Assembly: GCA_003153655.1 (NCBI GenBank)
Contig: PMAK01000191.1
Location: forward strand, 1,063-10,179
Direction: 5' to 3'
DNA from: Phycisphaerales bacterium
GTDB lineage: Bacteria > Planctomycetota > Phycisphaerae > Tepidisphaerales > Tepidisphaeraceae
Length of the DNA: 9,117 bases
This document shows positions 1 through 6,901 of this stretch, one piece after another. Below the pieces are notes generated by a model. It saw nothing but the letters and a program-made list of their open reading frames with translations, made no database searches and was not told the DNA's origin. How positions within the stretch are numbered: the stretch's first letter is position 1; every line of letters starts with the position of its first letter. Position numbers and translations under genes: made by a program.

Positions 1-428
1 GATCGAAGCTGCTTGGCAAATACCAAAGCCTCATCAGCAACGGGCAAAACAGGGCGCTCGTCGTCTGGCAACGGCTGATTTATCCCAACGGACAATCGAT
101 CGTCCTCGATGGGATGCCGGGCACGGATGAAGCCGGGCAATCAGGTTTACAGGATCAAGTGGATTATCACCTGGACAAACTCGCGGCGGGCGCGGCGTTC
201 TCTACGGCCCTTGCCTACGCCGGGAACTTGGCTCGCAATCCCAATAGCAGCAGCGGCAACAACGGCCAAGACGTGGTTGGCGATACGGTGGCTCAAGAGG
301 CCAACCGGATCGGTGAAAAGATCATCGACCGCGAACTCGACGTGCAGCCAACGATCACGATCCGCCAAGGTTGGCCGCTGCGCGTGTTGGTGAACAAGGA
401 CATGGTGCTGGCGCCGTACCAGCCGTAG
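1..428 (+). CDS. trbI: TrbI/VirB10-like conjugal transfer protein, C-terminal part
   Basis: The frame is open from base 3 to the stop at 426-428, and the 5' part lies outside the window. About 141 residues of the C-terminal domain are visible. VirB10/TrbI proteins span inner and outer membranes in the type IV secretion core complex, with the C-terminal beta-barrel domain forming the outer-membrane cap. Recognisable features are the ALVVWQRLIYPNG and VLDGMPGTDEAG stretches, the DYHLDKL segment, the variable alpha-helical antenna region (AAFSTALAYAGNLARNPN) and the closing ITIRQGWPLRVLVNKDMVL near the C-terminus. This is the order of residues seen in TrbI proteins of ICE/plasmid trb operons. 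A DUF2274 gene follows after 14 bases, which is the usual neighbour and supports the call. Sampled GC here is high (70% in one 60-base line), unlike the cargo to the right. Confidence 0.93.
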   Translation, partial: SKLLGKYQSLISNGQNRALVVWQRLIYPNGQSIVLDGMPGTDEAGQSGLQDQVDYHLDKLAAGAAFSTALAYAGNLARNPNSSSGNNGQDVVGDTVAQEANRIGEKIIDRELDVQPTITIRQGWPLRVLVNKDMVLAPYQP

Positions 429-442
429 TTGGAGAAATTGTC

Positions 443-721
443 ATGCCGGATATTTCACTGCCGCCGTTCCATGTGACAACCACTCGGAAGCTGAATTTTG
501 AAATCAGCCACGATCTGGCGTGTGACCTTGAACGATACAGGGCCTTTTACAAACAAGCTTATGGTGCCGATGTGTCCGAAGCCGATTTGCTCCGAGAAAT
601 GGCGCGGCGCTTCATGGAAGCCGACCGCGAATTCCAGGCCGTTAAATTCGGCCTTAACGGAAGGTCAATCAGCCGGCGACGGTCTAAGCCGTCGGCGCCA
701 TTGGAAGTGAGCGCAACATGA
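443..721 (+). CDS. DUF2274 family protein, trb operon associated
   Basis: A 92-residue protein starting at ATG 443, preceded by GGAG at 431-434 with eight spacer bases; an in-frame start further upstream at 371 would overlap trbI and is unlikely. The protein has a PFHVTTTRKLNFEISHDLACDLERY segment, then an YGADVSEADLLREMARRFMEAD segment near residues 38-60, and a basic tail (SISRRRSK). This matches small DUF2274 proteins found directly after trbI in conjugation operons of many Proteobacteria. The molecular role is unknown. The sequence reads like a ribbon-helix-helix-type fold (a short strand region followed by two helices), so a regulatory or DNA-binding role is possible, but that is inference. 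Its stop overlaps the next ATG (ATGA at 718-721), so the next gene is probably translationally coupled. Confidence 0.85.
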   Translation: MPDISLPPFHVTTTRKLNFEISHDLACDLERYRAFYKQAYGADVSEADLLREMARRFMEADREFQAVKFGLNGRSISRRRSKPSAPLEVSAT

Positions 722-1011
722 TCGCTGTGACGGCAACAATCGCGGTGCTCAAGCGGCGAACGTCGCCCGCTTCAATTCAAGTTAGGACGATTCTAACTAA
801 CTTGGCTGACATTGAGCCCCATCACGCAATCGCGCCGGCGTTGCCGACCTATTCCGAAGCCATGCGGATTGCCACCGAGCGCGGATTAACTCGTGAGCCT
901 CGCATCGGTTTCCTCAAACAATGTGGCGTCGCGGAGTACGTACCAGTGTGCGGGCGTATCGTCTTCGGTTCTGCCGAAGAACTTGACACCCTGGCGGCTG
1001 CGATGATCTGA
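718..1011 (+). CDS. Hypothetical protein, coupled to the DUF2274 gene
   Basis: A 97-residue open frame whose ATG overlaps the previous stop (ATGA at 718-721), with a purine-rich GTGAG about six bases upstream. I do not recognise a family. The first 40 residues look low in structure, while residues 44-97 look like a small folded domain (YSEAMRIATERG, then REPRIGFLKQCGVAEYVPVCGRIVFGSAEELD), with a helix followed by a possible hairpin containing a Cys residue and a final helix. This could be a compact DNA-binding or adaptor domain, but nothing proves it. An internal ATG at 862 (residue 49) is an alternative start that would leave just this conserved-looking part. An inverted repeat at 778-804 lies in the 5' part of the frame. 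High GC and tight spacing put it with the trb operon rather than the minus-strand cargo. Confidence 0.6.
   Translation: MIAVTATIAVLKRRTSPASIQVRTILTNLADIEPHHAIAPALPTYSEAMRIATERGLTREPRIGFLKQCGVAEYVPVCGRIVFGSAEELDTLAAAMI
778..804. repeat. Inverted repeat, possible operator or hairpin
   Basis: Arms CAAGTTAG (778-785) and CTAACTTG (797-804) are perfect 8-base complements around an 11-base centre; a second pairing of GTTAG (781-785) with CTAAC (793-797) is also possible. The arms are AT-rich in a GC-rich stretch. If the coding start of this gene is really ATG 862, the dyad would sit in a leader and could be an operator. If the start is 718, it is inside codons 21-29. Function is not shown. Confidence 0.3.
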
Positions 1012-1029
1012 CGACAAGTTTTACAAACT

Positions 1030-1034
1030 GGAGG
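1030..1034 (+). promoter_or_regulatory. Shine-Dalgarno site for the GTG start at 1041
   Basis: A perfect GGAGG lies six bases before the GTG at 1041. It decides this non-ATG start: no other start codon in this frame has a comparable site. Confidence 0.75.
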
Positions 1035-1040
1035 TGCACT

Positions 1041-1355
1041 GTGTCCCAAGCTACAACCACTCAGACCAAATCGGAAAAGGCGGCAAACCGACCGGTTCAC
1101 ACAATTCGTTACGGCGCGGTTCGAGCCGCGATATGGCGCAATATGGTGGACAACGGTAACGCGAGTCGGCCGATTTACAACGTGACCTTCAGTCGCTCAT
1201 ACAAGGATGGTAACGAATGGAAGGAAAGCTCCACCTTTGGACAGGATGACTTGCTTGTTCTGGCAAAGGCAATGGATGATGCCCATACGTTTATCCAACA
1301 ACAGAGGTTGAAAATCGTTGGCGCATCGCAAGAGGGATCGGTCGGCGATATTTAG
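1041..1355 (+). CDS. Small conserved hypothetical protein
   Basis: A 104-residue protein starting at GTG 1041, fixed by GGAGG six bases upstream. After a polar, Thr/Ser/Lys-rich N-terminus of about 18 residues comes a compact domain: HTIRYGAVRAAIWRN (about 21-35), IYNVTFSRSYKDG and WKESSTF (about 47-67), then a helix DDLLVLAKAMDDAHTFI. This pattern (RYG..A.IW.N, SRSYKDG..WK, DLL.LAKA..DAH) belongs to a widespread small-protein type that I recall from planctomycetes and other bacteria, usually annotated as hypothetical. The strand-strand-strand-helix layout resembles small single-stranded nucleic-acid binding folds, but this is inference. It is the last plus-strand gene before the convergent cargo cassette, 29 bases after the previous gene, and may be the end of the trb-side operon. 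Confidence 0.8.
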   Translation: MSQATTTQTKSEKAANRPVHTIRYGAVRAAIWRNMVDNGNASRPIYNVTFSRSYKDGNEWKESSTFGQDDLLVLAKAMDDAHTFIQQQRLKIVGASQEGSVGDI

Positions 1356-1506
1356 GGCAGAATTACCGGCCCGAACCGTCCGTACCTGAAGAACGAACGG
1401 TGACGTTTCGATGCGTTGGTGACAAACCCGGCGGAGTAACCCGGTGTTCGGCACCGCGCGCATACGCCGCTGTCGGACCGAGCTCTCCGTTGTTTCCATA
1501 CCTCTT
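1356..1506. other. Convergent intergenic gap, no clear terminator
   Basis: This is where the plus-strand operon end and the minus-strand cassette end meet. It holds a short hairpin at 1442-1456 (CGGTG, loop TTCGG, CACCG) and an imperfect one near 1378-1402 (CCGTCCGT with ACGAACGG). Neither is followed by a T-run on either strand. It is the left candidate boundary of the inserted cargo. I see no tRNA, direct repeat or IS end here. Confidence 0.4.
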
Positions 1507-2229
1507 CTAAAACATGTGCGCGAACCAGTGAGAACTCTGGAGGCGTTCTGGGTTGTCTTTGATGCTGACCTTTGTTCTATCGAAGCTTGGCATCGGCATT
1601 TTTTCTTGAAGTGGGCGAACTTGGTCAACGAATTTGGTGAAGTCGGCATGCCTGTCTGTCAGGTGATCCGCAGCCAAACACACCAATACCGATGTTAAGG
1701 TCATATCCGGCGTTGGAATGCGTGACCTCCCAAAGCATACGAGCGGCGTTCCGTCCCATTGGTACGGAAACTCCAAGCCGATAGCGTCTTCCGGGGAAAT
1801 TGTATCCGTGCACAGTTGAACGTGAAATATCGGATGACACGCTTCTTCGTTGTTATAGTCGAAGTGGATACTCTGTATGGGTGTTGCGGTGTTCTGGTTG
1901 ACACGGTAATAGCACACATGGACGGTTGATTTAAGTAGAATGAGGGACTGATTTGACCGCTGAATGCCTTCTTTTGCGTGAATCAGGATGCCGATCTCCT
2001 CGTTGCGAACTTTCCATTTCTTCAAGTGCAAATATGCGTCGAAGACCCATGAATTATTCTGGCCATGCGTGAATCGGCCGCTAAAAGGTCCTGTCCAATA
2101 GACAAATCCGCGATTGGCGCCGGTGATTGCGTCATCGAGGGTTGTAGGCAAGCGGTTGTAAGCATCCACAACCGCGCCGGGAAGTCCGACAGCCATATTG
2201 ATTCCCACTTGTTTACAGCCAGGGCACAT
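1507..2229 (-). CDS. Unknown protein, last gene of methylase-GHKL-receiver cassette
   Basis: A 240-residue protein I cannot place in a named family. The ATG at 2229 overlaps the receiver gene by 17 bases, fitting translational coupling; GAAGAAG lies directly before it, too close to be ideal. ATG 2196 (residue 12), with GTGGGA upstream, is an alternative that would remove the MCPGCK start with its single CxxC pair. Other visible features are SLILLKSTVHVCYYRV (95-110) reading as beta strands; a His-rich motif IHFDYNNEEACHPIFHVQ (121-138); IPTPDMTLTSVLVCLAADHL (171-190) reading as a Pro-rich turn then a helix; and a tail ending SSHWFAHMF. No signal peptide or membrane helix is evident. The conserved-looking H/D residues (H122, D124, H132, H136) could be a metal or catalytic site, which is inference. 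As the terminal gene of an operon lacking any recognisable nuclease, it is a candidate effector or cofactor of the system. Confidence 0.75.
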   Translation of the reverse strand: MCPGCKQVGINMAVGLPGAVVDAYNRLPTTLDDAITGANRGFVYWTGPFSGRFTHGQNNSWVFDAYLHLKKWKVRNEEIGILIHAKEGIQRSNQSLILLKSTVHVCYYRVNQNTATPIQSIHFDYNNEEACHPIFHVQLCTDTISPEDAIGLEFPYQWDGTPLVCFGRSRIPTPDMTLTSVLVCLAADHLTDRHADFTKFVDQVRPLQEKMPMPSFDRTKVSIKDNPERLQSSHWFAHMF

Positions 2230-3265
2230 CTTCTTCGTATTTCCGCGAACTAATGCGGGCTAGGTCGGCTCCACGAGGGAACCACGTTACCCCGGGTTTC
2301 GAGTTATCAAGACTTACCGGCTTGCCGCTCAGCATGCAGTAATAGCCCGCCGACTTTTGCGGATCTTCGCAACACTCGCTGCGGTGAATTTCGCGGTTAA
2401 GTTTGGCAACTGCAAATTCGCGTCCGTTCGGCGCTGCGCTTCCAGCCACGATATCGTCTAACATGCCGCGCCACCAAAGGGCCGCTTTGGCGCCAGCAAA
2501 TGGTCCCTGATAACGAGCACTTTGAAAAAGCTGTTGAATTTGTGAGTCGCCGAAGACTTCGGCTTTGATGTCAAGATAACTAGAAGCGGCGACCTCATTT
2601 ACGAATACGCCTGGATATCGAAGCACCGAATCCCAAAGCCAATATCCAAGCAAGCAAGAGAGTCGACGAGCACCTTGATCGTCATCTTTACCTACTGCGA
2701 AAACACTGGTTAGGCGATTTTGATCACCGGAAGCGTAAAGCGCTATTTTCTCGCCGTATTCCGGCTTTCCGAGGATCGTTGACAAGATTTTGCCGACCGA
2801 TTTCTTCCCAGGCAACTTCATTGCAGTTGGTAGCGCTTCCAGGATGAATTTAAAACCCTCACCTATCGAAACAACTTGCTTCGCGAATTGCTGATCATTT
2901 CCGTCAAGAGTTACCGCTATTCGGGATTCGCGCCATTTATCATTGTGCAGGAACTCGACCTCCCGTTCGCCTCGCGCATAGCCGCATTCCGGAATGCCAA
3001 GTTTATCGGCGACCCTTCGAACCGTTGGCTCTGAAAGACCTCCGTAAAGCGATAGCTTCGACAAATCGCGGTCTGCCACGATAAGCTGAGCTCCTTGGTA
3101 TGTAATTTGGACCAGATCATTTTCGAGCCGTTCTTCATAGATTGCATCGCCACTTTGAACGGCCTTAAAGAGGAGCGCTTGCCCATTTTGCGCGAGCTCG
3201 TTATTCAGCGCGACGAGCAAGCTGCTTTCGTATTGTGCGCTATCTTCAAAGAGAATGATCTTCAT
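2213..3265 (-). CDS. Receiver-like protein with unknown C-terminal domain
   Basis: A 350-residue protein starting at ATG 3265. The frame is open upstream to 3508, but that part overlaps the GHKL gene; the 3265 start lies 13 bases after that gene's stop and has GGTGG five bases before it. Residues 1-100 look like a response-regulator receiver: strand MKIILFEDS with the acidic pair E7-D8, then strand QLIVADRDLS with D65 where the phospho-acceptor Asp sits, then GLSEPTVRRVADKLGIPECGY like the alpha-3/beta-4 part. The usual Thr/Ser after beta-4 and the Lys after beta-5 are not obvious, so it is divergent or atypical. The remaining 250 residues match no output domain I know (no helix-turn-helix, HD, GGDEF or nuclease motif seen); a Trp-rich segment LLGYWLWDSVLRYPGVFVNEVAAS and ALWWRGMLDD stand out. 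It sits directly after a histidine-kinase-like gene, so it is the likely phosphorelay partner. Its stop overlaps the next gene by 17 bases. Confidence 0.8.
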   Translation of the reverse strand: MKIILFEDSAQYESSLLVALNNELAQNGQALLFKAVQSGDAIYEERLENDLVQITYQGAQLIVADRDLSKLSLYGGLSEPTVRRVADKLGIPECGYARGEREVEFLHNDKWRESRIAVTLDGNDQQFAKQVVSIGEGFKFILEALPTAMKLPGKKSVGKILSTILGKPEYGEKIALYASGDQNRLTSVFAVGKDDDQGARRLSCLLGYWLWDSVLRYPGVFVNEVAASSYLDIKAEVFGDSQIQQLFQSARYQGPFAGAKAALWWRGMLDDIVAGSAAPNGREFAVAKLNREIHRSECCEDPQKSAGYYCMLSGKPVSLDNSKPGVTWFPRGADLARISSRKYEEDVPWL

Positions 3266-3278
3266 AGTGCCACCCGGG

Positions 3279-5501
3279 TTAGCTTTGGGGAAATTCAACA
3301 CGGAAGCAAGTAGTGAAGCCAGGCGGTGGATTGGGAACAAGCGCGACCTTCCCGCCGAATTCCGAGACCACCTGTTTGACAAGCGTAAGACCCAGCCCCA
3401 TGCCGGAACCAAGCGGATTTCCAACGTCCGAGGTTGTCGTGTAGAGCGGGTCCCAGATTCGCCTGCGCAATTCGGGCGGAATGCCGGCGCCGTTGTCCGC
3501 GACTTCAATTATATGGTTGTTTTTTTCATTCCAAGCATGGAAGCAAATTCGCGGCGTATGCACACTGGATTGTACAGCGATAACCGCCTTAAGCGCGTTG
3601 GTATAGAGATTGAGCAAAACACCACTGTAAGCAGTTACCGGTAGTGGTGGTGTCATGACATCAGCGGCAATATCTGAGGTGACTGTGATACCGCGTTCGT
3701 CGGCAAACGGTCTGAAGCGATTTAAGACGTGACGGACCTGCCCCGCGGAAGATAGCGACTGTGTCTTTGGTGTTCGTGCGCTCTGCACGAACAATCGCGC
3801 GTACGCTAGATAATTCTCGAAGTTTTGCAATTTTTTGGAGAGCGAATCCGCCGTTTCCTTTAATTGTGGATGCTTTCTTGCGAGGGCCCGCACCTGCTCG
3901 GCGGCTCGTTCCAATTCGTGTACGACAGCTTTGCTCTCGTGCATCATGAAGCCAGCTACCACGCCGAGCATGCTCATCGTCATAAGTCCGCGCCGTGCCT
4001 GGTCGTGGTATTCCTCTTGCTCCTCGATACGATCAGCAAGGTGACTGTACTGTTTGACAATACGCGCCTTGTCGCTCGCAATGAGCGTTGGGCTTTGTTC
4101 GATGTACTCAATTGCTTGTTTGATCTCGTCACGAGCGGTTCGCGCGATCTCCCTTGCCTCTTTTTCTGCTAAGCGGTCGAGTTCTTTCTTATCTTCGTGA
4201 GCCAAGTATTCGATACCCGCTCGGATATATTCTCGAAGTTGCTCGCAGGCATCGTTGCCCAGAAGACCTTCGCGGTCCATTGCTGGAATTAAATCAGTTT
4301 CTTCTTCATTCGATGACGTACGTTTTGACTCGACAAATACTGCCCCGACCAATTGAAGATTATTCGGGAGATACAGAACCGGATTGTCTGCGGGCGCGGC
4401 ACGTTTTGCATGCGACACGGGAAAATGCTCGCTCGCAATCGTGGTCCTCCAATCGCGGCGATTGTGCGCGGCATCGGTGTCGAGCCTGAGCCAGTCATCG
4501 TTAAGAAAGCCATACGGTTTGATTCGGAAGCCGTGGTCAACAACTGCAACGCCATGGTTTTCGCGCACCCAACTCCACGCCTTGCGCCCGTCTATCCCCT
4601 TTGCCCGGAAAACGCCCTTTCGGCGGGGGAAAAAACGAATATCTGCAAAAAGACCTTTGGAGATTGCGCTCTTGACCGAAACACGTAATACTTTGGGTTT
4701 ACTGACGGATGACAGATAGACGCGGAATTTGAGAGTTTTGCCTTTTAGGCGAATCGTCAGGCGCGCCCAACAATTATCGAGAACGAGCTTCGCTAAATCT
4801 AGATCGCCAGACTCGCCTTCACCGGGTAATTCTACGGTAAACCCCGGGTCTTGTGATCCGCTTGGATCAGCCTTAATGAATCCGCCGCTTTTCAAACCTT
4901 TAAGCGGCGAAACCATGCGCAGCACGTCATCGCGCAATTTTTTCGCGGTAGTGAACTTGGCGCTGCTTCGGAGTTTTGTAATCCGGAGAGTGGTGCCAAC
5001 TGGAGAGTCTTCTGGCACTTTTGTCAATTTGTAGTCTACGTTGACCTGCGAAATATCGCTGACCGCGTCGAGAACCGGCCAATCGAACGCAGCGGTCAAC
5101 GTTGTCCTGCATTTATGCTTTTTGTCGAACGCAGTGGACTCCAATACGAGATGGTCACCAAGGTAGCGAACGGCAAACCGTCCAATGCCCTTGGCTCCGG
5201 TGAGTCGGCGGTGAAATATTGGCGAGAAGTCCTGGGACAGCTTGCTTGATGTCGCGATACGCATCCATTTCAAGCGAAAATCATCGAGAGTCATACCGTG
5301 TCCGTGATCCTCAACAAGTAGCGTTTCGTCGTCGTCTTTCAGGCAAACCGTACATAGTGGCGAGTCGGCGTCATAAGCATTCTTGATGAGCTCTACGAGA
5401 GCGACTTCGGGGCTTGCGACCAGGCGCAATCCAAGTTCTTGCAGGAGCCGACCCTCTGCCTGGAACGCAATTGTGCCTTTATCGAGAACCGTTTCGGCCA
5501 T
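3279..5501 (-). CDS. Dual GHKL ATPase: Hsp90/MORC-like module fused to histidine-kinase core
   Basis: A 740-residue protein with two ATP-binding modules. The N-terminal module (about 1-400) has GHKL motifs intact: N-box VELIKNAYDAD with E37 and N41, motif DHGHG (65-69), and glycine loop TGAKGIGRF (101-109). It is followed by an S5-like region and the stretch DHGFRIKPYGFLNDDW (322-337) seen in bacterial Hsp90/MORC-type ATPases. A Glu/Lys/Arg-rich coiled-coil-like linker runs from about 410 to 505. The C-terminal module is a histidine-kinase core: H-box GFMMHESKAVVHEL with H521-E522, N-box LLNLYTNALKAV with N631 and N635, G1 DNGAGI (669-674), F-box-like IWDPLYTTT and G2 GSGMGLGL (698-705). No transmembrane segment or signal peptide is seen, so it should be cytosolic. 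The start at ATG 5501 overlaps the methylase by 23 bases. Likely role, by inference: the Hsp90-like half senses a signal or DNA state and the kinase half passes phosphate to the receiver-like protein encoded next. Confidence 0.93.
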   Translation of the reverse strand: MAETVLDKGTIAFQAEGRLLQELGLRLVASPEVALVELIKNAYDADSPLCTVCLKDDDETLLVEDHGHGMTLDDFRLKWMRIATSSKLSQDFSPIFHRRLTGAKGIGRFAVRYLGDHLVLESTAFDKKHKCRTTLTAAFDWPVLDAVSDISQVNVDYKLTKVPEDSPVGTTLRITKLRSSAKFTTAKKLRDDVLRMVSPLKGLKSGGFIKADPSGSQDPGFTVELPGEGESGDLDLAKLVLDNCWARLTIRLKGKTLKFRVYLSSVSKPKVLRVSVKSAISKGLFADIRFFPRRKGVFRAKGIDGRKAWSWVRENHGVAVVDHGFRIKPYGFLNDDWLRLDTDAAHNRRDWRTTIASEHFPVSHAKRAAPADNPVLYLPNNLQLVGAVFVESKRTSSNEEETDLIPAMDREGLLGNDACEQLREYIRAGIEYLAHEDKKELDRLAEKEAREIARTARDEIKQAIEYIEQSPTLIASDKARIVKQYSHLADRIEEQEEYHDQARRGLMTMSMLGVVAGFMMHESKAVVHELERAAEQVRALARKHPQLKETADSLSKKLQNFENYLAYARLFVQSARTPKTQSLSSAGQVRHVLNRFRPFADERGITVTSDIAADVMTPPLPVTAYSGVLLNLYTNALKAVIAVQSSVHTPRICFHAWNEKNNHIIEVADNGAGIPPELRRRIWDPLYTTTSDVGNPLGSGMGLGLTLVKQVVSEFGGKVALVPNPPPGFTTCFRVEFPQS

Positions 5502-6807
5502 TCGGTTTCTCCTGCCCTGCGAATGTGTTGAGCACGGTGTTGAGTTGTTTGACTTCTAGCTTCTTCAGCGTCTTCGCGTGAGCGACTACCCGCTTCTCAA
5601 AATTAATCCCCAGCAAGTGATCCTGTAAGCGGCGTCGAGGCAGCGTCCTCTTTGCATGGATACCCACAACTGATCCGACTGCGTATGCACGCATCGAGTT
5701 GACAAGCACTTTCGGACCATATTTCGTAAAGCCGGAGCTGACGAGGAGCTGTGGTGCGGGATGCGGAACAAAGTTAAACCATGGAGTTTGGTTTTTGCAG
5801 GTGTACGTTTGCCGATCTTCCTCTGGCACGGACATCAGATAGCTGTTAAGCGAATCGCTTCGTTGTTTCTTGTACGAGCGAATCAGCCAACATTTTTCGC
5901 CCGCTTGCACAAAATGCTTTTCGAAGGTCGCGGTGGTGAGGTTCCGGAGGCTGCGAGGAACCCTGCGAAGGCTAGTTACACAAGGATCCACGTCCCGCTT
6001 GCTCAGCCCAGTATGGATGCGCTCGCCTTCGGTCAGCGTGAAGATCTTTTGGGACCCAGGGCTGAGGCCACGCAGGGTCCAGATACTGCCACGTTCCGCG
6101 TATTCAAGCACACCGTCCTTAGAGTCCGCAATACCAGGGCGTATCAATATGCGATTGTCAGAGGTGATATCATAGAACTTCCACAAGGAGTCACAACGCG
6201 CCTTATCGACGATGCTAATCGAAGCTGTCGTGAGAACTCCATCGAAGATCGGCACCTGGAAGCGATACACAGCAACGTTCCAGCGGTTGCCTTGGATATA
6301 CTCGCGAAGCGCCTTCGCTGAGGGGCGAGAAACCCATTCATAGGGAAGTACCAGCGCAACCAGCCCCTCCCCATGCGTCTTTATCAAGCCGAGACAAAAA
6401 AAATAGAGATAGAGATTGCAATGTTTATTCAGGGTAATCCCGAGTTCGCGCTCAAGACGGGCCGCAGTTCGTTCCTTCCACGGGCTTCCAATATCGTGAT
6501 GCCGAACGTATGGCGGATTACCAATGCAAGCATCGTAGTTGTGCTCTGTATGGCGGAATGCGCAGCCATGTATGATCCTTCCATGTGGTGGGGGCTTTGC
6601 AGCCGCAACCCGGTCCCGGTCAAGTTCAATTCCGGTATAGCGGTCGAAAGCGCCGCCTTTGGCGAACTTGCAATCTCCAGCGCCCAGGTCCAACACTCTC
6701 TTCATTCGAGGTCGGCGCTCTTTGGTCAGTTGCCAGAAGAGGCGAACGACAGAATCTGGCGTCGTCACCTGGGATGCGCTGAGTTCGTAAGCTGTTCGTC
6801 GATGCAT
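5479..6807 (-). CDS. Eco57I/TaqI-type N6-adenine DNA methyltransferase
   Basis: A protein of 442 residues from ATG 6807, or 445 from TTG 6816; a stop codon lies directly before the TTG, so it cannot start further upstream in frame, and neither start has a good ribosome site. Residue numbers count from the TTG form. SAM-binding motif I is VLDLGAGDCKFAKGG (41-55), an acidic motif II follows (GIELD), and the adenine amino-methylase motif IV is IGNPPYVRHHD (98-108). YELSASQVTTPDSVVRLF near the N-terminus is the usual 'FTP'-like substrate region of gamma-class enzymes. The C-terminal half (PWFNFVPHPAPQLLVSS, KVLVNSMRAYAVGSVVGIH) resembles the target-recognition part of TaqI/Eco57I-type enzymes. 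It transfers methyl from S-adenosylmethionine to adenine N6 in a specific site. At about 440 residues it is methylase-only, unlike the fused restriction-methylation forms near 1000 residues. It is first in the four-gene cassette and its stop region overlaps the GHKL start. Confidence 0.9.
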   Translation of the reverse strand: MHRRTAYELSASQVTTPDSVVRLFWQLTKERRPRMKRVLDLGAGDCKFAKGGAFDRYTGIELDRDRVAAAKPPPHGRIIHGCAFRHTEHNYDACIGNPPYVRHHDIGSPWKERTAARLERELGITLNKHCNLYLYFFCLGLIKTHGEGLVALVLPYEWVSRPSAKALREYIQGNRWNVAVYRFQVPIFDGVLTTASISIVDKARCDSLWKFYDITSDNRILIRPGIADSKDGVLEYAERGSIWTLRGLSPGSQKIFTLTEGERIHTGLSKRDVDPCVTSLRRVPRSLRNLTTATFEKHFVQAGEKCWLIRSYKKQRSDSLNSYLMSVPEEDRQTYTCKNQTPWFNFVPHPAPQLLVSSGFTKYGPKVLVNSMRAYAVGSVVGIHAKRTLPRRRLQDHLLGINFEKRVVAHAKTLKKLEVKQLNTVLNTFAGQEKPNGRNGSR

Positions 6808-6901
6808 ATGTTTCAATCAACCGGAGTGCGTCGGCCTCCGCCGTCCTGGATGGAACATCGGCGTTTTCACAATACTCTAACCAAGACTGCAAATTGGACA
6901 A
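6626..6901 (-). other. Open frame overlapping the methylase start, coding status unclear
   Basis: This minus-strand frame is open from about 6998 and has a TTG at 6901. Its upstream part reads plausibly as protein (RRWNAILSNLQSWLEY, then ADALRLIETYASTN), but after about 6790 it runs as a shadow inside the methylase. It may be the 3' end of an eroded gene, or a 5' extension of the methylase cut off by one frameshift near 6800. There is no ribosome site, so I do not call it a gene. Confidence 0.2.

Noticed and set aside
1442..1456. CGGTG-TTCGG-CACCG hairpin as terminator of the convergent operons
   Set aside because: The stem is only five base pairs and no T-run follows on either strand.
1197..1649. 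Minus-strand open frame of 150 codons
   Set aside because: It straddles the convergent gap, antisense to the small conserved gene and overlapping the end of the cassette's last gene; it is Arg/Cys/Ser-rich with no ribosome site or motif.
3266..3508. N-terminal extension of 81 residues on the receiver-like gene
   Set aside because: It overlaps the GHKL gene in another frame, is rich in Arg/Pro/Ser like a shadow, and ATG 3265 with GGTGG upstream begins exactly at the receiver's first strand.
5761..6321. Plus-strand open frame of 186 codons
   Set aside because: It is antisense to the methylase C-terminal half and has no domain signal.
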